A stretch of DNA of 64,000 bases from Hypoxylon rubiginosum (taxonomy: Eukaryota > Ascomycota > Sordariomycetes > Xylariales > Hypoxylaceae): assembly GCA_902806565.1 (NCBI GenBank), contig CADCXA010000037.1:992001-1056000 (forward strand), in the 5' to 3' direction. This document shows, piece after piece, positions 13,930-26,559 of the stretch. The first letter of the stretch is position 1, and each line of letters starts with the position of its first letter. A program made the translations under genes and the position numbers. The notes beneath the pieces were generated by a model. That model saw only the letters and a program-made list of their open reading frames with translations, did no database searches and was not told the origin of the DNA.

Positions 13930-15288
13930 AAGTGGTGTAAATGCATCCGTTGCATGGCGGGATCTTGAGCCTCCTTTTGTTCACCTATCGAGAATGAATC
14001 GGGGTTGTCGTTCCCCAAACCCGAAACAAGGCGGTTCTGATGACGAAGTTGGTGAGAATCGCATCGCATGACGGTGTTAAAGGGGCGGAAATATTTGTCT
14101 CTGGAGGCCGTTATACGGACCGAAATATGTCGGTGGGATTACTACGTCTTTGGTGTCACGAGACACAACATACGCTCCGGTACCGTTCTTCGGAGGGTGT
14201 TCGTTACAGTAGCTGAGGAGCCGTGCTTTCCGTAGGACCCCGTCACATGCCGCCTGGCCCCTAGACCAGAACGTCTAGATGGCTGGGATGCTTAGGTGCC
14301 TGGATCGCCTCAAGCGGTAGATCCCAAAGGGTCCTAGTCGTTGCATGGCATGATTCTCTTAATAAGCCTCGATGCGGCGACAGAGGACGTGTGAACCAGA
14401 CTCGCTCCGGCTGAACCTTCTCCATGGGATTATGACAATCTTGCCAGTCCTATCGGGTAGATCGTCCCAAAATAGAGGTCAGAGAAGCTGTGTGTCGGCC
14501 TTGGCGCCCTTATTACGATGTTGAATTGTTCACGTGGTGTGCCATTTGGTATAGGCGACCCTTTTTATGGCGGAGGCTCGAGACCCTTCAACCCTATTGG
14601 ATTCCTGCAGCATGTCTGTGATCAATCATAAGGGCTGTACCAGTGGCGTCGTACTTATGGATTCTAGCCCCGTTGCCTATTGCGGCGACGGGCAAGGGCG
14701 AGGACGCAGACCTTTGACCTTTGGAGAAGTTGGTCAAGTTTATTTTAAGAATCAGTTTCACAGATGGCGTTTTTTCCCGGTTGTTTTGTGTAGCGCATGA
14801 GATACACCGTACCTATTATACCTTATCGACGCCATCACCGATACACCGAGCTGTAGGAACCAGCGCTTTAGGGGGCTACTTACTTACCCTCACCTACCTT
14901 GAATCCATCATGATGACGATACTGCTCTTGATCAAACAGATCTAACCCTTGCGGATGATGGATCGTGCAGCTGCGGCGACCCTAATTCGCCTCAATTGAC
15001 ATCAGTATTGGGTTTGTAAATGCCTAATGTCGCCTAGCAGCAACACCCCATTCGAAACCGTACCCAACATCTGGCCAAGACACAGATAGGTACTACTGCG
15101 AAAGGCTGAAGATGATCCGGATAGGGGTTGGATATGGATGGTTACGCATCAGATCTGTGGCTTGGATTGAAGAGATGCCATTCTTACTATCATCCATGAT
15201 CAATAAACCGGAAAGATGAAAAATAAGAATAAGAAAAGAAAAAAAAAACAATAAGAGAACCCCTTAGTGACTTGCAGCTGGGTACGGG

Positions 15289-15313
15289 GTGTGTGTGTGT
15301 GTGTGTGTGTGTG
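15289..15313. repeat. (GT)n microsatellite
   Basis: About twelve tandem GT units in intergenic DNA. Confidence 0.9.
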
Positions 15314-16860
15314 ACGGGGCCAGTCCAGTGTATGCATCGTGTGGGTATAAGTATTAGTATGGCAGTTATGGATTGGCTGATTGGGTAGGACGGACAAGTA
15401 GGGACGGACAGGACGGGCTACCTTAGCTGCTTAGGTACGTTAGGTACGTTAGGTACGGGCTCCATGAACTGTGAGCTGCATAGACGGACCTAATGTTAGA
15501 ATTAGGGCACCTATGACGCCGATTGCTGATTGACTCTGATTGACTCGTCGGCTGCCGCCAGGAAAACGGAGCATTCTTCCGCACAACTTAACTTCCAAAG
15601 TTTGTGGTTAGCGCGTGCGATTGAAGGTCTCATGACCTCTTTATTGTAAGGGTATCCAGAGCAGGAGTCCACTTTGGCCGTCGAATCCGCGTCTTGTCGT
15701 GTGTCTTCTTGCATGCGCATCTTCTCCACCCTGGTTAGGTACATTTATATATACCTATGTATATGTAAGTATGTAAGTATGTAGGTATGTACGTAGTACT
15801 ATTAAGTGCGACATGTGCGTTGCAGGCCCTGTACATAGTAGGCTTGCCAGGCCTGTTTCGACCCGTTCACGGGGTTGGTTGGTCTTGTTCCTGGCGGGCG
15901 ACCCATCACCTGGTGGCATCGCAGGGTTTGAAGATTGAAGATATGTATGTATACAACAACGAAAAAGGAAGGGTCCTGACTCTTCAGGCCAGTTAAAGAT
16001 TCCCTTGCTCTGTTACGAGAGTCTTATCGTCGTTACAACTGATTGTATGTAAACTGTCAGCCATGAGAGCAGGAGAAGCTTGGATGGCATATCGTAGCAA
16101 AAGTCCGGGCTGGTGGCTAGGTACAGCTGGTACAGGCACAGGTAGGTAAGCTTGGTGATGATTTGAACTGTGGTCCGTTGGATGCCAACAGAAAGATGCA
16201 GGTGGACAGGTGGAGTAGACGGATCAATTGGCCGGCACTAATAAAAGCAGAAAAGAGCTCCTGGGCTCTGACGTTGTCCCGCAGCGAAAAGTCTCATGAT
16301 GTATTGGCTTGCGAGCAGGGATTCCGCTCATTCGTCCAAGGGGCTTGTTTAATAAGTTTCGTTAACAACTTGCAGCAGAAGCAGCAGGAGAGATAGATAA
16401 AGAAAAAGAAAAGGAGTGAGAGTGAGATTGGGAGAGAGATTAATGGTTGTCACGTTTCTCAAGCTCATGCTCCTATAGAAGACTAAAATACCAATTCGCT
16501 TAAGAATCCAGCAGGATGGATACATACATGATGAATCCAACCAAAAATGCCAATTCCACCGCGTGGGGTCGAATTGGAATGGGAATCCAATATTTTCACC
16601 CCTTTTTTTCTCTTTTCTTTTCTTCCTTCTTCTCGTTCTAAGTGTGTTCTACGGTGGGCTAGGGGCTAGGGGCTAGGGGGGCTCTGCGTGTGGTGGCAGC
16701 ACCCCCGAGATAATCGAAGTGCGGGGCAATTGGGAATTGGAAATACCCAAAAGCTGGGAAAACCAGGGAAATGTGGGAGATCCAAAAAAAGGGCGAGGGG
16801 TCGTCGAAGCGGGGGAGAAAGTCTTGTTTGGAAAAGGCTACCGTAGCTGCGTAGCTGTAG

Positions 16861-16941
16861 GGATTGGTAGGGTTGGTAGGGGTTGGTAGGGTTGTAAGGA
16901 CTGGTAGGGGCTATAAGGGTTGTAGGGGTTATAATAGGGGT
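16861..16941. repeat. Degenerate TTGGTAGGG-type minisatellite
   Basis: Imperfect tandem units of GGTAGGGTT / GGTAGGGGTT about 80 bp long. The G-rich strand is superficially telomere-like, but the units are not the fungal telomere hexamer TTAGGG. Confidence 0.75.
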
Positions 16942-19100
16942 ACCATCGTACATCCGGTAGAAGTGAAAGTGCCTGGGCTTGATATATTTCCGAGTCTTGC
17001 TCGCGAATCCAAATTAGGATCAATTCCTCGTTATGATGGGCTTCGTTGAATATGCAAGCCCACGTCCCAGTTACACGAATACATGATCCATGTCCTACGT
17101 CGGTGGTTGTCTAATGATCGAAGATGACTGCGTCTTGATGACACATTGCACAAAGCATCGATAATTAAGGCTGTGGACTGTAGGTTGCAGATGTTGAAGG
17201 GGTGACAATACTGAAAATACTGAAGAAAGGGGATATACTCTAATAGACATCTATATAGTCCCTACCTGTACCTAGGTACCACTATTAGCATAGCACCTTT
17301 GCTATAGTTCGTATTATCGTGACTTGACAATAGACATCCAGTTGTCATTGGCTGACATCCGCTACTGTTGATATTGCTTGGTCTGAGAATTACTTAGTCT
17401 GAGAGAGGAGGAGATGCTAACCTAGTAGCACCATGTGATAGAAAATACCGCCGGATACCCAGATCGCCGGTCTCTCTCGATAATCACGGATTAGTGCGTG
17501 TACGTCCTAATATCCTTTCTGTCTCTCTCTCTCTCTTCATAAAAAAAAAGCCCATCCGAATTAATAAGACGCAGTTGGCTGGTCGAGCTGGCCAGTCAGG
17601 GGCCTCGTCCTGACCCTGCAGATTCTAGCATATGCTTCCCATTATTTTCGACTTCGGTTGCCGAGTCTTGTTTAGCGCCCTAACTGTCCGTCTTGAGTCT
17701 GAACAGACCACATGAGCAAGCCCCAATTTTCCGACCCCTGGCCTTTGCATACACACACACTGGTGTATGTCTGCCAAGGATGAGTGATCGTCAGTTTAGT
17801 AGGGTACAATGGGTATAGGTAGATTTTTAGGTACTCTGGCGAAAAAAATGACGAGGGCTTAGCATTGGATTCGAGGCAGCTTCATAAAAGAAGCTTTGAC
17901 TCTTTGTTTGCTCTCTCGTCATGTGTCATTTGTGAGACGTTAGGTCGATCCTCGGTGATAAGCTTCAAAGGAGAAACCAGAAACCAGGAGGCATCGGTCT
18001 ATAACCGCAGACTCGGCCTTAGGAGGGATGTTAGAGCATATCTAAGACATCGGTGATTGGTATGGCCGTTGACAAGGCTGGTAGCTCGAAAGAAACCGGT
18101 CAATAATTGAGATCTCGGAATGATTCGAGAATGACCTGCAGCCGTATCTCTCGGAGGAGTAGTAAACACGTCTATCTCGAGAGGCCATTCCAGAAAGAAC
18201 CCGTATTGTGTGTGCATACAGCACGCAGCAGCATCAGCATGAGAGCAGCATGAGCAGCAGCAGAAGCAGCAGCAGCACGTACCCTAGCAAGGTGAGAAGA
18301 GGCAGGTGGATGCTTCACGGGTGTTCTCTCAGCAAGAGGACGCGAGAATAGAATATGCAAAAGCAAAAATCCTATGTAGGTATTTGATCGACTCAGTAGT
18401 TGAGCATACTAAGTGACTCCTTTTCTTCTCCTTTCTCCCTCCTCCCCAAATGAAGCTGTCACGAGCATAATCGACGCCGGAGAGTATAGTGTTTCTTTTC
18501 TTGTCTGGACCCCGATGCTTGTCTTAGGTCTACATGAAGGAGTATAAGTCGAGGTACCTGGTAGTTCATCAAGAAACGAAGCTACATTGTAGCTAGACCG
18601 TCCAACCGTCTAATTGATGGTAGGGTACCTACATATGTACATAAGGCATGTACACACACACATATACACACATACATCCCATCCCATTCATTATCCTACG
18701 TAATAAGCGTAATAAGTCGGACCATTCTTCCATTCGTTCATTTGCTACATGGTTTGCATGTAAGTGTAAGTGAAGTGACCTTGAAATCTGCGCGGCGACC
18801 TTTTTTTATCTATCTAATTTATTATTATTATCTTATTTTTGTCTCTACCCGCATCCCAGCATTTGAATTACATAGTACATTACATGTAAGGTGGTGGGTT
18901 AGAGGTACATAAGGCACATATAGTTCGAGGTACGTGAAATAGCACTGCAGATACGTGTAGATACGTGTAGATACGTTGTAGATACACGTATGTACGTTTA
19001 CATGTATGTACGTATGTACGTACAGGGAAGTACCTACCTAGCCCGCAACCGACTGCGGCCAGTCCCTCGTCGGTCCCCTCCAAGTCCCCTCCAAGTCCCT

Positions 19101-20567
19101 CCAGTCCCTCCCACAATACGACGTACCCGGGGGTACTTTGGTACATGTACCTTTTCCCTCCAGTTTTGACGGGTTAACCCCTCCTCTTTCCCATTGCTCT
19201 GGCTGGGCTTGCTTCTGGCGTCTGCGTCTTGCGTCTTGCGTCTTGCGTCTGGTGTCTGTAGTGTCTGGTGTCTGGTGTCTGGTTTTTGGCTTCTGGGCTG
19301 GGACCATTCAAACACAGCCGTCTCCCACATTCACCACATTCACCACCTTCCACCTGCTACCTACCTTGACCTACCCTTTACTTACCAAACCTACCCCATC
19401 TACGTATTTCTTCCCCTTCCCAACGACTCCCGCGTCCCATCGCCACTCACAACTCATCCCAGCGTTGTAAGTTCTTTGGTCTTTGTTGCTTGCTGTCCCA
19501 TCTCGACAATTGCCCACATAGCCTCCATTCTTCCAATGCTCTCAATGTTTGATGTTTGATGTCGCCTATGCCTATGCCTATGCAATTCATCATCATATTT
19601 CCCTACGCCTACATGTACGGTCAACTAATTGCAGTGCCACAGTAACCGTCAAAATCGTACACCTACCTTACCTCAGGCTCAGGCTCCGGCACCTTTGGCA
19701 CCTCTGGCACCTCAGGCACCTTAGGTAGTCGAGTCTGTCTCTCTCGGGCCCCCAGGTCCATCCATCATCCCACAAGGTGAGTCCACTTTCTCTCGCCCGG
19801 TCAACAACCAGACAACTCACGCTTGTACGCTTGTACGGTCGTCCCGCCACGCCCTCAGTGTCTCTTTCACTTGTCCGAGATGCCAATGCCAATGCCAATG
19901 CACACGCATACCTACCTATCTATCTACCTACATACCTATCTTAGCATACTTTCCTTGGTGCAAACATCTAAAACTCGCCTGCCAACCTTTTCCCCCCCTT
20001 CCCTTGCCTTGCCTGCCACAAGCCCTGCCTGGTCCTCTTAAAATTTAAATGTATACCTCTCCTGAGGTAGCTCGACCTTCAGAAAGCAGTGGACACCTAA
20101 AAAGTTTCTTTCAAGTCACGTTCCGTCATTCGACCACCTGCAACCCCGCCAGGATCCCTACCTACATAACCTCCACCCTCTTGCGATACTAGACCCCTTC
20201 CGTTCTTGAGACTTACACAGATCCTAAATCGCTGCATTTTAGGGTATTCTTCTTTACGCAGGTAGTCGAGCACTTCTCTATTATCTGTCACTTTCGCATA
20301 CATTTCTTCGAGCCCGACCAGCCCTGTATCGAACCGACCGGCACTTCAATTCGGCGTCGCCTCCTCCACACGAGCAAAGAGATTGACCCACTATCTCGTC
20401 ACCTGTCAATTGCGATCGAGACGCAGCCCGACCCAATTGCCTACTGACTTGTTGCCCAACACGGCTTCCCGAACCGCGCCTCAAATACCTCGAGTCTCTT
20501 ATTGCTGACGCTTAAGAGACGCCCTGGATTGTCCCATTTTGCGACCAAGACCGACTCGCCCTCCAAC
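19101..20567 (+). promoter_or_regulatory. Pyrimidine-rich promoter/leader region of GSK3
   Basis: About 1.4 kb of C+T-rich plus-strand sequence runs up to the GSK3 ATG, as is common for promoters and 5' leaders of filamentous fungi. It includes a heptamer array (GCGTCTT, then GTGTCTG units, 19213-19284), a GGCACCT-type decamer array (19686-19725) and hexamer arrays of GCCTAT and CCAATG/AATGCC units. Many upstream ATGs are present, so either the transcript starts close to the gene or the leader is spliced. The role is inferred from position and composition. Confidence 0.4.
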
Positions 20568-22090
20568 ATGGCGCAAAACCGCCCGACAGCGGCTTTCAAT
20601 ACTCTCCGGATGGGAGGTAAGTCATACCAACTAGTTCCAGCCCCAGCCTATGTCGTGGTTCGGCACTGAGACGTAAGACAGAGGTCATCCGCGAGAAGGT
20701 CCAAGACGGAGTAACCGGTGAGACGAGGGACCTGCAATATACGCAGTGCAAAATCGTCGGCAACGGTTCCTTCGGTGTCGTCTTCCAGACGAAGCTCTCT
20801 CCGTCCGGCGAAGATGCCGCCATCAAACGTGTGCTTCAAGACAAGAGATTCAAGGTTAGCCTCCCTTGCTGTCGAATTGAGAGATTAATACCTGTGGTTT
20901 CGTCGACTGACAATTCTCTGTAGAATCGTGAGCTTCAGATCATGCGAATTGTCCGACATCCGAACATCGTACAGTTGAAGGCCTTCTATTACTCCAACGG
21001 GGAGAGAGTGAGTATACGAACTGGCCCAGTAAACTGTACGACGACTAATAAGATCAGAAGGATGAAGTCTATTTGAACCTGGTACAGGAATTCGTACCCG
21101 AGACCGTTTACCGAGCTTCACGCTTCTTCAACAAGATGAAGTCGACCATGCCCATTCTGGAAGTCAAGCTCTATATCTACCAGCTCTTCCGAGCTTTGGC
21201 CTACATCCACTCGCAAGGAATCTGCCACCGTGACATCAAGCCGCAGAATCTTCTGCTTGACCCAAACACCGGCATACTCAAGCTGTGCGATTTCGGAAGC
21301 GCTAAGATCTTGGTTGAGAACGAGCCGAATGTTTCATACATCTGCTCCAGATACTACCGAGCACCCGAACTGATCTTTGGTGCCACCAATTACACGACCA
21401 AAATTGGTAAGTTCCCCTTTTTCATTGTTACCGGTTGATGCAAGGTAGCTTATACCGCTTGATAGATGTTTGGTCGACCGGCTGTGTTATGGCGGAATTA
21501 ATGCTGGGCCAGCCCCTTTTCCCTGGAGAATCTGGTATCGATCAATTGGTAGAGATTATTAAGGTATTGGGAACCCCGACCCGGGAGCAAATTCGCACTA
21601 TGAATCCGAACTACATGGAGCATAAATTCCCGCAAATCAAGCCTCATCCGTTCAGTAAGGTGTTCCGGAAGGCAGACGCAAACGCGCTCGACTTGATAGC
21701 CAGATTGCTAGAATATACACCGACGGAACGTCTTGGGGCTATTGATGCCATGGTGCATCCATTCTTTGACGAGCTTCGAGATCCTAGCACGAAGCTTCCG
21801 GATTCGCGGCACTCGAGCGGACAATTAAGAGATTTACCAAATCTGTTTGACTTCTCAAGGCATGGTAAGATTTCCTCTTTTTTTTTTCCCTTCTTTCTTT
21901 TTCTTGTGATCTTTTGTACCTTGTGACATAAAAGCTAATCAATACCTTCTCGATAGAATTATCTATTGCGCCGCAGATGAACCAGAAGCTCGTGCCTGCT
22001 CATATGAAGCCCGTGTTAGCATCCCGTGGTCTCGATATAGATAATTTCACGCCTATGTCGAAGCAAGAAATGATGGCCAAGTTGGACTGA
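20568..22090 (+). CDS. gsk3: Glycogen synthase kinase 3 (Ser/Thr protein kinase)
   Basis: This is a GSK3/shaggy-family kinase of 395 residues, the usual length for the fungal orthologue (Rim11/Mck1, S. pombe Skp1). Six exons: 20568..20616, 20682..20854, 20924..21007, 21058..21406, 21466..21864, 21957..22090, all with GT..AG introns in phase. Kinase landmarks are GNGSFG (43-48), the ATP-anchoring Lys65 (AAIKR), HRDIKPQN with Asp161, DFGSAK (180-185) and the activation-loop [13 protein letters not shown]. In the last, Tyr196 corresponds to the autophosphorylated Tyr216 of human GSK3-beta. The priming-phosphate pocket sequence fits the family. The C-terminus is the typical short fungal tail ending in AKLD. 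The start is supported by the family N-terminus (AFNTLRMGE) spanning the first intron. A long gene-poor, repeat-rich tract lies upstream. Assignment is certain. Confidence 0.97.
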
Positions 22091-23734
22091 GCCCGGTCTC
22101 GACTTAGGCTCTCGTCCCCACGATTGTGTGCATCATTGCTAGGGATTTCGCTATAGCACTCACTTACTGGCCGGGCCTATACACGGCTTGAACTTGTCGG
22201 ATCGACGTTCAGAGAGGAAAAACAACCTGCCGCAATGGAAATAGCGATTTCTTCGGCGGCCTCGGCGTGCTTTTCAGTTAGAAGCATGAGGAAGACTCAA
22301 GGATAGCCCAATGTAAAGTTTGAGAAGCTGGGTTTTCCAGACAATTTGACGTGCTTGTGGAAGTTTTCCCGGGTGTCGACGAAAACTCCCCGAGGACTAG
22401 CCGCCCGTACGATCCTAGCATCTCGAATATGAGCAGCAAAAGACAACTGCTTGACTTGGCCGGGATTACTACTAACCGGAAGATGGCACCTAACTAGCGG
22501 GCGTTTTTAGACTTCTCCTATGCATGGCCGAAACGGCATTTGCTTTTATTTATCTTGTTCGATTGCTCGCTCTATCCTTGTGGTAGGCGACCACAAGGAG
22601 GCTGGATCCCTTTACGTGGTCTTCCCCGAGATATTCCCTGCACATGTTAAAGGGGAAACAATGGCGTATATGTTATTCTATGAGTAGTGGTTGAGAGAAA
22701 GAGAGAGGGAAGGGGGGTGGGGGTGTGATGACGGGATGATGGCGGCTGGGCCAAAGAGATGGCCCAAATGAGGTGGAAACCGGTCCCAGAAAGAAGCACA
22801 ATGGCATTGGGGAATGGACAAGTTTATGGAAACTCGGCATGACTTCTAAAAGATTTCTTTTTCTTTGCTTCCCGCGAAAGACGGACCGTACTGTGCGTCG
22901 ATTGGGAAGATGGTTAACTAAAAGGGAGGACCGGGTTTTCTGCTCAGACGTCAAGGAAAAGGAGACTGCGGCGATTGCAGTACACAAATGATGAGGACGA
23001 CCATTTGGCCCAAGAGAAAGATCAGACGTCACCATCTCCTGACACTACCAGAATTTCGTAAAATCCACCGAGTGTCGTGACCCGTAGATTTTGTCAAAAT
23101 ACTGTAGCAGAAAAAACACCTTTTCCCTTTTTCCCAACTTAACCTTTCTTATACCACATAGATACTATCCCCGGACACGACACTGCACCTTTTTATGATT
23201 ACCTAGGTAGATTTGATGTATAGAATTTAGATGAAGCTATGTACATACTTGGTGAACGAGGGTGAGATGGATGTTATGTTACGAAGCAAATAAACTGGTT
23301 TGCTACACCTCAACCTGTTCTTAATGTATAAAGGAGCTTGATGAAATCAATGTTGAATTAATGCCATAATATTAATGATTGCTTTTAAGGCTTTGAATAA
23401 AAAGATGCTATTTGCCTACCTAATGTATGTACCTACCTCCGTGCATACCCTAGCAGCCTAGCAGCTAAATTTTAGGTAGCCTCCACCTAAAGTAAGTGAT
23501 AGGTACGTACCTTAATTAAGCAGCTACGATAAGATAAGGTAAGCTTCCTTGACGCTTGATGGACCGTGCATTCTTTTTCGCGTTGCGTGTTTCCTACATG
23601 TAGCTACTCCAGCTACTGCTAGCCTTCACTCGCATTTAACAAGCCAATTCCAGGTTCAGCTTGTACTACCCATTGACAACAATTTCTATGAATCCCATCC
23701 TTCAATAAGACTGCAGCTTCTCCGTCAATCCAGT
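22091..23734. other. Intergenic region between GSK3 and CBC80
   Basis: It holds the GSK3 3' UTR and the CBC80 promoter. An exact TACCTAGGTA palindrome lies at 23200-23209. The 23.0-23.5 kb part is AT-rich. No supported gene is seen. Confidence 0.5.
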
Positions 23735-26325
23735 ATGGCAGACCATGATCGTCGACCTGGTGGCGGTTTCAATCGCAAAAAGCGCTATAGAGGTATGCAA
23801 TCATCCGTCTCATATTATACAGTAGCCTGAACATTGTCACATCCTGCCTCCTGCCTCCTGCCTCCTGTCCCCTTCCGTCCGCCCTAGGGTGTGAGAGCGT
23901 GTCCTTGCTAATATGCTGCCAAGATGACGATGAACACGACCGCCGACCCCAACGTCGACGTTACGATGCGCCGCTTCCCGTTCGCATACGGAAACAGCTC
24001 CTCGGACTAGCGGAATCCCCTTTGCGACGCTGGCATGAGGAGGTCCAGTCTATCGCCCACGTCGTTGCCGACAACTACGAGGATCAGGAACTCCGGACTA
24101 GCTTTCTGGGGCTAGTACCGCAGATGATCGTCGAGCAACCACTCAAGACTCCGTTTGTGGCAGCTGTGGTACTTGTCATCAACTCGCTCAAGCCTGAGAT
24201 CCTGGATGACCTTCTCGCCAATGTCGCGAATGCAACTGAGGAGAAGGTAAAGATCGGTGAATGGCGGGATGTGAAGCTGTACCTAAAGTTCCTAGCGTGC
24301 CTGCAAAGCTGCTTGGACGGCGACGGCTTGTTCCCATTGCTCGAGGAGCTCTTTAGTCGCGCGGTTAATCTCCAGACGACTAGTTCTGATGATGTGAGTA
24401 TATGACGATTGCTGCATGCCTATTGTAGGTCTCTGTTAACATGTGTTTGTAGACGATTGGAACCGAACTTGTCAAGATCATTCTCTTGACAATACCATAC
24501 ATCATGGCGGCTGCGCCCGCGCAGTGGCAACAGAAGGCTGCCGAGCTCATGGACAAGACGGATGTCATTGCTTCCGAACCGCATGCCCTACAAGTACTGA
24601 TCGACCCGTATCATGCCGAGGAAGGCGAGGGAAGCCCGACCGCAAACATGAGTTTAATCGGTCTGCTTCAGAAGCAGCTCCAAAACGAGGCTATAAACGA
24701 TTGGGAGTTGACTTGCCTGCCGAGACCGTGGCAGATGCCTCCCGAAGAGATCGAACAACAAGACAAGTTGGACAATGCGCAAAAGCACACCTTACCCAGC
24801 ATCCTCATTCCAGAGACAGTTGTCACCGGGCCCCGCCCGCTATTCCCCGAGATCTACCTCTCAGTCTACGTTAACCAGGAAATCGAATCCGTTCCTCCGG
24901 TCAGTAGTATCGCGTCGTCTCTGATTCGAGATGGACTTCTCGACACCATCAACATCCTAGACTTCAACCGAGGTGCCACGGCTCGCTTTCTCATTGATGT
25001 GGACTGCTATTTTTCTCCCGGCACCTTCGTCAAACGTGCGACCCCGTTCGATCGACTTAGGGATGTGGAAGGCGATCGTTCGACGTGGAAGCCGGAGGAT
25101 GTTGCGGTCGATGCTGTCTTCTCACAGCTGTTCGCACTTCCAACGCCAGAACACAAACTTGTCTACTACCATTCCGTACTTACGGAAGCCTGCAAGATAG
25201 CTCCTGCGGCGGTCGCTCCGAGTCTTGGTCGAGCCATTCGGTATTCGTACCAGAACACCCACCGCCTAGACCTAGAACTCTGCTACCGATTTTTAGACTG
25301 GTTCACTCACCATCTCAGTAACTTCGGATTCATGTGGAAGTGGACGGAATGGGTGGACGATGTAAATCTCCCCGATGTGCACCCGCGCAAAGCATTCATC
25401 CTCGGTGCTCTAGATAAGGAGATCCGCCTCAGTTTTGCCCAGCGTATCAAAGGAACGCTTCCGGAGCCCTATCAAGCACTTATTGGCCCCGAGAAGGAGC
25501 AAGATACGCCGGAATTTAAGTACAACGACGACCGTAAGTTGATGTTTTTCGGCCCTACCTATTCTTTAGGCCGGCGTGCTAAACATAATTCTAGATACGC
25601 CGTTTGCTGTAGAAGGTAAAGAAATCGCCACCCTTCTCAAGCGTAAGGCTCCGGACGAGGAGATTCAACCCATCATTGATCGCATTCATTCTGCGGCCCT
25701 TGATCAGTCCATCGATCCTCTTGTTTCTAGCACCGATGTCTTCATGACTGCAGTTTGTTGGGTAGGCTCCAAGTCACTCTCACACGTACTTGCTTGTATC
25801 GAGCGTACGAAGGACAGATTGCTTGATGCCGGTGCCGCTTCAGAAGCAGCAAGAGCCCAAATCATCACCGCAGTGGTTGCATACTGGTCTGCCCACCCAG
25901 GTGTCGCTATCACCATTGTTGAGAAGTTACTCAATTATTCGATCATCACTCCCAGTGCCGTCATTGAGTGGGCACTGGTCGGCGATCGCGCGGGGCCGAA
26001 TGGCGAAGCGCTCAGCAAGTCTTGGGTATTCGAGCTGGTGTTTAACACCGTGGTCAAGGTCACTAGCCGTCTGAGACAGGTTGTTGGCAGCTCTGGAGGC
26101 GATGGTAATGGAGAGGAAGTGATTGGCATGCGTGAGCTCTTCAAGAGCATGGAGGATGCCCTGGTTAGTTGGGCACAAGGAACCAAGGATCAGATCATGG
26201 ATCCCATGGTGCCTGATGGTGGAGAAGATCTCGTGAAGCGCTGGGGAGAGAGATGGCTCAGAGTCTGCAGACGAAGATCTGCTATTGAGGAGACGTTTCT
26301 ACTCGAGAGCAAGTCCACGTCGTAA
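23735..26325 (+). CDS. cbc1: Nuclear cap-binding complex large subunit (CBP80/Sto1)
   Basis: This is the 80-kDa subunit of the nuclear cap-binding complex. With CBP20 it binds the m7G cap of nascent RNA polymerase II transcripts and links capping to splicing, export and decay. Exons are 23735..23792, 23924..24393, 24453..25533 and 25595..26325, 779 residues, a normal fungal length. The short first exon encodes a basic/acidic head (DHDRRPGGGFNRKKRYR) and joins DDDEHDRRPQRRRYD, a nuclear-localisation-like stretch. The rest is helical MIF4G-type repeat sequence, with the family segment PLRRWHEEVQSIAHVVADNYEDQ early and LRQVVGS..WLRVCRRR near the end. Intron 1 has a GCTAAT branch 15 nt before its AAG acceptor, which is unusual in the third-last base but gives the only good frame. 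The 3' end converges on the carrier gene 234 nt away. Confidence 0.95.
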
Positions 26326-26559
26326 GGTATACGATAAGTGGTTATGGGACAGTCTCACTTTACTGGTGTTGGCGGAAATAGCTTGGGGCGTGCTACTAAA
26401 ATGGCCTTCTCTTACGGACTGCCCGTGTATCAAATAGACTAATTCACCAATTGAATTCGGCATTGGTTTCTGAAATGGAAAGGGTATCTTATAATATGTC
26501 CCGCACTTTATACAACCAAAAGAACCCCATTTTGAGCTTCTTATACCAGTTACAGCCTG

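Larger units (their letters stand above)
13930..19100. other. Gene-poor region, third part: simple-repeat field
   Basis: No supported gene. Short repeats are dense: (GT)n at 15289-15313, TAGGTACGT units at 15431-15455, GGGGCTA units at 16655-16681, TTGGTAGGG-like units at 16861-16941, CAG/GCA units at 18220-18278 and TACGTGTAGA/TGTACG units at 18945-19023. Exact TACCTAGGTA palindromes occur in this and other gaps. Confidence 0.5.

Noticed and set aside
16861..16941. Interstitial telomere-like repeat
   Set aside because: Units are TTGGTAGGG-like and irregular; no TTAGGG array is present.
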